DNA from: Phlegmacium glaucopus
Taxonomy: Eukaryota > Basidiomycota > Agaricomycetes > Agaricales > Cortinariaceae
Direction of reading: 5' to 3'
Assembly: GCA_015039465.1 (NCBI GenBank)
Contig: MU130081.1
Location: 84,196 to 114,580 of the forward strand
Length of the DNA: 30,385 nucleotides
Of this stretch, positions 23,351 through 30,385 are shown piece after piece (the stretch's first letter is position 1; every line of letters starts with the position of its first letter). The notes beneath the pieces are model-generated. The model made no database searches and was not told the DNA's origin. It saw only the letters and a program-made list of their open reading frames with translations. The translations under genes were made by a program, and so were the position numbers.

Positions 23351-24909
23351 CCGCTATTGCATTTTCTTCTTTCTTCTGTGATACCTCGCCCTTATTTCAT
23401 ATAGCTTCATCCTTGATGTCGGTCTGGGTTGCTATCGGACAGAGCGCCTTGCAGCAACCAACAACGATTGATATATATATATTCGCGATACCTGCCCTCT
23501 TCATTCTAACTGCCACCCCATGGACATCCTTTTGATGCTTTGGTCGTTTTGTTTATCCCTAAATGACCAAGAACTCTTATTATCCGTAGTTCTTTGATCG
23601 ACATTTCAGCTTTAAGTTTAGTCATTTTTATGTATTTTTATTTTATTCTTTTCAACCATGTCACTCTTCACCATTGATTGACATGCACGTCGCGACTCGC
23701 GATACCTTTTGTTTTTTTTACCTTATCCATGCTGTCCACAATCTACCATCCTCCGATACCTCTACCCCCCCATTCATAACTACCGCAGTGAACATGTTAC
23801 GGAGTCGCCGGCGATTTACAATTATAATATATCGAATTATGTAGTAGTTCGTGGCGACGTGATTTCTCTAAGTTTAAACGGGTTTAGGTGACTCTGGGTC
23901 AGGACGACTTGTCGGTTGCTTTTCGGGGTTGATCAGGCATTTCGGAGATGGTCAAATTCCAGCTCCAGATCCGCTGGTTTATTCCAAGTACCTCGCTGTA
24001 TCTGCGGCAAGCCGCTTGCTCCTCTTGTGCACAACATGCCTTGTAGAGATGACGCCTTCAACTAATAATAGATGAGGAACCATGACGGAGAGGATGATGA
24101 TGTAGATGTGGTTTCAAAGATTGCATTGATGATACTTATTGGTGCTGAAGGGGCAGGAAACCGTCGTGCAGCAAGCCCGAAATCCGAGTCGTCTTTACCT
24201 CTGCCGCTTCCTGATCCTCGTCAAACGACACCATGGACAGTTTTATTTGGCAGCCCGGTTTCGACACCCAAACGTTCAACTACATTGCCTAGGCTATGTA
24301 GCAGGGTTTTGGAATGGCTTGGCATACAACTTCCGTCCCTCGCACAGATGCCTATGATACAGTGGAATGGGACCTGGGAGGCGATCACTTGACGCCAATG
24401 GCGCAGAAGGTCTATCTATTACGACATTATCTCAATTCCACAATGCGCGAAGTTGGCCTACAACAATTTTTTGCTATCGACTTTTGGGCTTGAGCTCCTT
24501 CAAACACTAGGACCCCCGGCATGACTGCAATCAATGGCCAGGTACAAGGAGAGTTTTAAGAAAACGATACACTTACGTTCGACACCCCCAGCTAACAGAT
24601 TTCCCTGTCCCTCGAAAACTCTAAGGTCCAAGCACCAGTATATCTTCATCAACGGCAGTATGTGACTTCCAGTGTAAGGCCCAACAACCACCAACAAAGT
24701 CCGTCACCGCTAATATGGCAAATACTCACTCAGCCGCCAACCACCATCAACTCATTCTTCAGCCCCCCAGGCATATACGCAACTCGGTCCTTGCAGGTGC
24801 CTATAGAGGATAAGTATCGGGGTCGCCCATTGCGTGGTACTTTGCGCGCTGCCGTAACCACATAATTACATAAGATTGGCACGCAGCATTCACTTCCGTG
24901 GTTGATCCC
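23351..24909. other. Intergenic region with a possible gene remnant
   Basis: After the Kre9-like gene there is T/C-rich 3' sequence. From about 24210 to 24490 a plus-strand frame looks protein-like (DSFIWQPGFDTQTFNYI, then AWHTTSVPRTDAYDTVEWDL and KVYLLRHYLNSTMREVG), but it has two TAG stops and no clear splice solution. I do not recognise it and treat it as a remnant. Nothing is supported from 24500 to 24909 apart from the presumed ATG18 promoter. Confidence 0.4.
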
Positions 24910-26617
24910 ATGGCCGAAAAGACAAACCCCAATATGTTGTTCGCGAATTTCAACCAGGACTTTTCGTATGTACTTACGAGTGTCTTGGCAGGTGACTGAA
25001 CTTTAAACATCTCAATATTCCAGGTGTATATCTGTTGGAACGCGGAAAGGGTATAGTGTCACGAATTGTGATCCATTTGGGAGGGTATACACGATGAGTA
25101 CGTCTCCGTCTGTAGGGGTTGGACATGCACAGGTTGGACTGATCCTCTTTCTTTGGGGGAATAGCTGATGGTGCCAGAGGCATTGTCGAGATGCTGTTCT
25201 GCACATCACTCATCGTGTTGGTCGGCGCTGCTGATCAGCCACAATCGAGTCCACGGAAGCTTCAAATCGTCAATACTAAGGTAAGCTATTTCACAAATAT
25301 CTTACACCATACGACAAGCAGACTTATCAATAGAACTTTGAAGCGACAATCCATGATCTGCGAATTGCTATTCCCTTCTTCCATATTGGCCGTCAAATTG
25401 AATCGAAAGTCGCTTGTTATCGTGCTAGAGATGGAGATATATGTCTATGATATCTCTAATATGAGATTACTTCATGTTATTGAGACCACACCGAATCCAG
25501 AAGGTCTGTCAGAACTTGTGTTTTCTTTCCATACATTATCCATTAACAGAATCCCTACTTAGCGATATGCGCCCTTTCTCCTTCCGCAGACAGCTCCTAT
25601 CTAGCCTATCCTTCACCAGTCCCATCACCCATGTCCCTCGCAACTGCCGCCAACGGCTCTCCAAGTACAGCTGTGGCTTCATCATCTACTTCTCAACACC
25701 AGTCCGGCGACGTCCTCCTTTTCTCCACTCGTACTTTAACGGTCGCCAACGTTATACAAGCACATAAATCACCGCTTTCTTTCCTCTCTATCAACTCTAC
25801 TGGTTCGCTCCTTGCCACCTCATCTGATAAAGGCACCGTGATTCGAGTGTGGAGTATTCCTGGTGCAGAGAAACTGTATCAATTCAGACGAGGCACCCGA
25901 GAAGCAAGAATTTATTCAATGAACTTTAATCTAGTCTCCTCCTTGTTGGCTGTGAGCTCTGTGCACGACACCGTCCACATATTCAAACTGGGCCAGCAAC
26001 CAGCATCGAAGAACAATAGTGAGGCATCGAATTCGAATCAGTTGTCATCAAGCCCCCCAGAGTCAGTGGAAGGGGCGTCTCCACCTCCTAGCTTGGAAGG
26101 GGGCTATGAATCGTTCATCGAAAAGAAAAAGAGCAAGAGCATCTCGTATGTTTCTCTTCATTTTTTTTACGTTCACCAGTTCTCACTGCGGTATCTCTCC
26201 TTCACAAGGTCGAGTTTCAATCGTAGATCGCTACAGCTAACTAAAAGCCTCACACACTCGATGGGCGGGTACCTCCCAAACTCGCTTACGGAGATGTGGG
26301 AACCGTCGCGAGATTTCGCCTTCTTACGTTTGCCAACCAGCGGCACAAGGAGTATCGTCGCTTTTTCAGGGTAATTCTTCCCCCAAGTTATGTTTCAGAT
26401 GGCTAATCTTTCATTGATCAGGACGATGCCCCATGTTATGGTGATTTCTTCTGATGGTTATTTTTATTCATACAGTATCGATCTGGAAAAAGGCGGAGAG
26501 TGTTCGTTGATGAAACAATATAGGTAAAAAAATTGTCGAGTTTATTGCTTATATCTGACTCGTTACAATAGTTTGCTCGATTCAGGAGAGGAATCAAGTG
26601 TATTGGACGGGAAATAG
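24910..26617 (+). CDS. ATG18: Atg18, PROPPIN phosphoinositide-binding WD-repeat protein
   Basis: Atg18 binds PI3P/PI(3,5)P2 and works with Atg2 in membrane supply to the forming autophagosome; it also acts on the vacuole. Model: join(24910..24965, 25024..25097, 25165..25280, 25344..25503, 25563..26145, 26209..26370, 26422..26523, 26572..26617), 1299 nt, 432 residues, the expected size. Seen: [20 protein letters not shown] at the N-terminus, [49 protein letters not shown], the diagnostic FRRGT at 243-247, an acidic/Ser-rich loop (about 275-320), [16 protein letters not shown], and [15 protein letters not shown] near the end. All eight exons join in frame. Intron 4 uses donor gtctgt. From exon 4 on, the gene lies in the right arm of an inverted duplication whose other copy is decayed, so this is the functional locus. 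Confidence 0.95.
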
Positions 26618-27400
26618 CGCAGACCATGCTGCTGTTCGTCCGATATGGTTACTGTTAAAAGCGAGCCTCGCTCGGTTTTGCTCTAGTTGGATTTTTTTTT
26701 ACTTTTCCTTTGTGCCTTTTGTTCTTCTTGTGTTGCGTATTCTTTTTTTAAACACAGGTTTTATAAAAGTGGTCTGGAAATGCGAGTAACATGGCAGGAG
26801 ACAGCAAGATGCAATTGCAATACTAGAACGGTTCCTGAGTGGGGCATATGAAGAGGAGTTCTGTGAAAGCGCTCAGTGCATTTGATGATTTCGGTGTCAG
26901 AATATTGCAAGTTCCTTGGTCCTTTCTGTTCGACCTTCGGTTTAATCATTGCGACGTTCTATGCGAGCTCGCTGGGAAGACATCTATAGAGGCCGTTCTC
27001 TGCTTCTACCACACGACGTCCCGACAAGACCTACCTTTGTGCGATCGGACTTGAAAATCGTGTTGTTTTTGACCAACCCGACGCAGAAAAGCACATAAAA
27101 GCCTGCTGGAGTGAGAATGGATCTTCAGCCAGAACTCTAGGGCGAGGCAGTACAGCGTATTGGAGATCGCAGAGCAGCGGAAGGACGGCAGTGTTGAGAC
27201 TGCTCATGTTGCATTTAAAAATATATTGCCCAAGTGACCATCACACATGTACACAATTCATAAGCCAAAGTTCCTCACCATGATTCTCTCCATCGATAAT
27301 CATCTCTATCTCACTCGTGGTTTGGGTTTCAGAAAGGCATAATTCAATAATTCGACGACACAACAACATAGAAGATGACAAGCGAACAACGGTAAGAGGA
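25330..27400 (+). repeat. Right arm of the 2-kb inverted duplication
   Basis: The counterpart of 12494-14375. The arm runs from just before ATG18 exon 4 through the 3' end of the gene, an intergenic part and a Tcd-like fragment, to cggtaagagg near 27400. It is slightly longer than the left arm because the left copy has deletions. It contains the intact ATG18 3' exons. Confidence 0.9.
26783..27200 (+). pseudogene. Tcd/ThiF-like dehydratase C-terminal fragment, second copy
   Basis: The same fragment as at 12676-13165, on the strand of ATG18. It keeps KALSAFDDFGVRIL, a damaged PVLG region, CELAGK joined directly to the EDIYRGR block in another frame, and PHDVPTRPTFVRSD. It is more decayed than the left copy in the last part. 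Because both copies share the internal deletion (tgcgagctcgctgggaag joined to acatctatag), the fragment was already broken before the duplication. Confidence 0.66.
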
Positions 27401-27477
27401 CAACGATCACCAATGCTAATAAAATACCGATTGACCATTGCAGACGATGCATTGTGTGACCACCCCCTTCGATACTG

Positions 27478-28132
27478 CTAATCGGTCTCCGATCCAGACG
27501 AGACTCGATGAACGTCTGAGTCGTAGTCATAGACCTTCGCTGCAGAAGGATTTTCAGCGACGATGTTCAGAGATCAAGAAAAGATTGTAAATTACACGTA
27601 CGTTTTCGCACTTTCTTGATGGTGCCTCGTCCTTGTCGGCGCATCCCAGTCGTTGCAGGCATTGAGATGGGCACAACCGACGTCGATGCAGTCGATGTTG
27701 ACGCAACAGGTTGTGCTGGCGCAGCAGACATCGATGCTGGCGCCGCTGGTGCGGGAATGACGGTGGGGATGGCCGACCCACCTGTTGTCGCGACTGCTAC
27801 ATATAGTTGTGAATGTGAAAGAAAAGATGGATGGATTGCGAAACCAACATACTTTCGACAATAGGGACGAGGTATGCCGAGAGGTCATCCTGACCTCTCT
27901 GCTGTTTCTGGGTCTTGGGAGAACCCGAACGACGGCGTTTTACTCGTTTCGCCCGCTTCGGTTTGACTGACCCCATTTGGGGGTTTCCTGACGGGGGTGT
28001 CGCCCCGCCAACTCCTGTATTGTGTGTGGCACCCATCCCAGCGTAAACTGGGTAGGTGCCTATGGAGTGACCGCTTGCAGTCGTTCTTGACAATATATGT
28101 GTTACGTTGTATGGGTGTGAGGCCACCGTCAT
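27478..28132 (-). CDS. Hypothetical basic, disordered protein (start uncertain)
   Basis: Not recognised. Model: complement(join(27478..27539, 27602..27796, 27853..28132)), 537 nt, 178 residues; both introns have good donors (gtatgt, gtacgt) and the joins keep frame to the stop at 27478. The protein has a basic cluster (KPKRAKRVKRRRSGSPK) like a nuclear localisation or nucleic-acid-binding segment, an Ala/Pro/Thr-rich linker, a second basic patch (RRQGRGTIKKVRKR), and an acidic end (VYDYDSD...SGSETD). The frame stays open 5' of the chosen ATG up to 28204, where the foldback element begins, so an upstream exon may have been cut off. It could equally be an old transposon protein tail. Confidence 0.5.
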
Positions 28133-28193
28133 GTGGTGACCTCCGTGGTATTGGTTGCGAGTCGGGCCCACGTATGAGTGATCGTGGGGGTGG

Positions 28194-28363
28194 AGACAAA
28201 GCACGTGTTAGATGACGTGTTAGATGACTGTCAACATAGTGTCCTGTTTACTGAGTAAGGGCTCTAGAGGATTTCCTCTTACGACATTCGAGGGAAAGAA
28301 TGACGAAATCTGATCCGAATTATGCTTGCGACAATCTAGTTAAAATTCTACAGTATCTACTGT
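28194..28363 (+). repeat. Left terminal inverted repeat of the foldback element
   Basis: It starts agacaaagcacgtgttagat and ends gtatctactgt. It contains a 12-bp tandem duplication, gtgttagatgac (28205-28228), that the right repeat lacks. Confidence 0.9.
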
Positions 28364-28909
28364 GAGTCATTTTTGCTCTTCAGTCCATTTCAGTGCCATT
28401 TCAGTGCCATTTCAGTACATTTCAGTATCAAACACTGAAATGGTTCTGAAATGATCTGGTTATGATCTGATTTAACGTTTTAAAAACTGATGGTGTACTG
28501 ATACTTTAACTACTTGTGTTCCAGCTGAGCAGTATACAAAAATTTTACCGAGATTAACCTTAAAACCCAGAGTTCTGCCAGTCTAAGACCAGAGTTTAAT
28601 TTTGGTCAAATCAGTCGTAACCGTGCTGGAACGGTAACTCGATTCAACATCAATGATAATGAATGACAATCATGGAATCACTGTAATGTATAATATCGTT
28701 ACTAACTACGTAGTTACTGATTACCAAAGCGTGGTTGAAAACTAACTAGAACTACTTGTCACTTGTGGTTAAAATCATCAGTACATTCGCAGTTTTTAAA
28801 ACAGTAAATCAGTCCATGTACTGAAAACGAACTGAAAACGGGTAGAAAGTACACTGATAATGTACTGAATGCACTGAAGAGTAAAAATGACTCCTACTGT
28901 TCTCATTCG

Positions 28910-29340
28910 TTTGAAACGCTCTATTTCTTTACTAAGTTCCCCTGTGTTCCATCGAGGAACTTATGACGTGTTTTCTTTCGTCCACTCGAAATCGAGTAGG
29001 TCCCCACCACTCGCTAAACGAGTTCTGTTCTTATTTTGCCTAGCTTTGGTGCTTCTTTTTTCGCAATGGGCTTTAACTGACTTGTCGTTATCAAGATAAG
29101 TTCAACTGCAGTATCACAAGACTTGTCTTTCTAGAGGCCGTGGTTCGTTTGACGATGTGGACAACCACATACTTTTTCTATCCACATGCTCTCTGTTCTG
29201 GACTGTGAGTTGTGCTATTAATTATTAGAATTACATTTTATCCGTCAGGTCTATCGTTACGACAGGTAGTTTTTTGGCCACGGGGTGATAGGAGGCTAGA
29301 TCCTCGGTTTCTACTTACGTAGTCGGAGTATCTTGCACTA
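28910..29340. other. Loop of the foldback element, no gene supported
   Basis: This is the unpaired centre between the inner arms. A 70-residue frame at 28887-29099 has a hydrophobic stretch (VLFLFCLALVLLFSQWAL) but crosses from arm into loop and has no homology I recognise. Short hairpins ctcgaaatcgag and ctcgctaaacgag lie at about 28985-29023. Confidence 0.4.
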
Positions 29341-29972
29341 GTAATGATAGTCATTTTTACTCTTCAGCCTGTTATTTTGTACATTATCGAGTGTACTTTC
29401 TACTCGTTTGTCCGTTCGTTTTCAGTCATGGACTGATTTACTGGACTTTTTCGGACTGCGAACTGTGCTCGATGATTTTAACCACATTTAGTCACGTATT
29501 AACTAGTAGGCTTTTCTTCCGTTTGTTTTCATCCATGCTTTGGGAGGATAATGAGTAACTACGTCAGTTAGGTAACGATATTACGCACTAGCTAAGACTT
29601 TCATGATTGTCATTCAGTTATCATTGATGTTTAATCGAGTTATCGTTCCTGGATGTTACGACTGTTTTCGCCGGCTACTTTATCACTTTTTTTTTTAGAC
29701 TGACAGCCCTCTCATGGTTTTGATCGGTTCTTGTCGTAGTAAAAGTTCTTTGTTCCATACTAAGCGATCTAGTTGAGAAGATTCAAGTGTTCAAGTGCTC
29801 AGTACTTCATCAGTTTATTAAAACGTTAATTCCGTCTCATTTGGCAGATGATTTCTGTACCATTTCAGTGTTTGTTACTGAAATCGTACTGAAGTGGCAC
29901 TCCTTCGTGTCGATACGTGAGTACTTAATCCCCTATAGGGACCGTGGGAGTTTGCGCGCAAACTTGACTCGG

Positions 29973-30134
29973 ACAGTAGATACTGTAGAATTTTAACTAG
30001 ATTGTCGCAAGCATAATTCGGATCAGATTTCGTCATTCTTTCCCTCGAATGTCGTAAGAGCAAATCCTCTAGAGCCCTTACTCAGTAAACAGGACACTAT
30101 GTGGAATGACAGTCATCTAACACGTGCTTTGTCT
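29973..30134 (-). repeat. Right terminal inverted repeat of the foldback element
   Basis: Reverse complement of 28194-28363 with few differences: one 12-bp duplication absent and a short ggaat/attcc insertion. Confidence 0.9.
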
Positions 30135-30385
30135 TTTATATATATTTCGAAGGAAGCGAACTTAGGCGACGGGGGTCAAATTGTTACTTAGGTAGGACCA
30201 AAGGTAAGGGAGCAGGAAAGGGAGAGGGTAGTAGTATACGGACTAGGAAAAGTCGTGTAGCTGGGGAGCGTTCCGGGGGTTGTCTACCCGGTGGTTGTAA
30301 TGGGGGTGGTACGGGTAGTAATGGGGATGGTGCGGGTAGTAATGGGGGTGGGGGGGGTAGTGATGATGGTGGTGGTAGTTGGTCA
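30135..30385 (+). other. G-rich stretch, possible partial Gly-rich coding end
   Basis: One plus-strand frame is open from about 30135 to the window end. It reads basic sequence (GRTKGKGAGKGEGSS, RTRKSRVAGERSGG) and then Gly/Ser/Asn repeats (GGGTGSNGDGAGSNGGGGG). The last 90 bases are simple ggtggt/agtaat repeat, so the open frame may be trivial. It runs off the window. Confidence 0.3.

Larger units (their letters stand above)
28194..30134. mobile_element. Foldback-type element with long inverted arms
   Basis: The outer 160-170 bp are near-identical inverted repeats. The palindrome continues inward in diverged form: about 28630-28900 matches the reverse complement of about 29340-29660, including gtggttaaaatcatc and gtaaatcagtccatg. 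Thus arms of roughly 700-800 bp surround a loop of about 430 bp. This is the architecture of foldback or long-TIR elements. No transposase frame is visible. I could not find a target-site duplication. Repeated tttcagt/actgaaat words fill both arms. Confidence 0.8.

Overview
The window reads as nuclear DNA of a filamentous basidiomycete, probably an agaricomycete. Genes are broken by many short GT-AG introns (about 37-70 nt), the proteins are of fungal type (Mcm4, the PROPPIN Atg18, GPI-anchored Ser/Thr-rich wall proteins), and gene islands alternate with nested transposon remnants. All exon models here were built by eye from splice signals, frame continuity and remembered family motifs; no search was run.

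Layout. (1) 1-2316 is the 3' part of a nine-exon gene of unknown function. (2) 2613-3900 is a 5'-truncated Ty1/copia retrotransposon: the end of reverse transcriptase, the whole RNase H, a polypurine tract and a 3' LTR. (3) 3901-5591 is AT-rich DNA with two small repeat arrays. (4) 5592-11657 is a repeat nest. A 1.55-kb unit is present twice head-to-tail with a poly(A) run at the joint. The first copy was later hit by a 2.4-kb non-autonomous hAT-like element with an exact 8-bp target duplication and by a 0.46-kb hAT-like MITE. (5) 12296-12377 is a perfect 82-bp palindrome. (6) 12494-14375 is an inverted, decayed copy of 25330-27400. Each arm carries ATG18 sequence plus a broken tRNA threonylcarbamoyladenosine dehydratase (Tcd/ThiF-like) fragment.

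(7) The 11 kb between the two arms holds the gene island. MCM4 (14664-18004, +) has a 2-nt frameshift in its AAA+ core. A D-lactate-type 2-hydroxyacid dehydrogenase lies tail-to-tail with it (18209-19450, -). Then come an 8-cysteine secreted, probably GPI-anchored protein (20324-21109, -) and a Kre9/Knh1-like GPI protein (22292-23350, +). ATG18 (24910-26617, +) is intact and overlaps the right arm. (8) 27478-28132 (-) is a small basic, disordered hypothetical gene whose 5' side abuts a foldback-type element at 28194-30134. That element has near-identical terminal inverted repeats of about 165 bp and inner arms that continue the palindrome. The window ends in a Gly-rich, G-rich stretch.

The genes are housekeeping and cell-surface functions without an obvious shared pathway: replication licensing, NAD-linked acid metabolism, wall assembly and autophagy. 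The most striking content is structural: duplicated-inverted gene arms, nested hAT insertions, a foldback element, a perfect palindrome, and a frameshift in a gene that should be essential.
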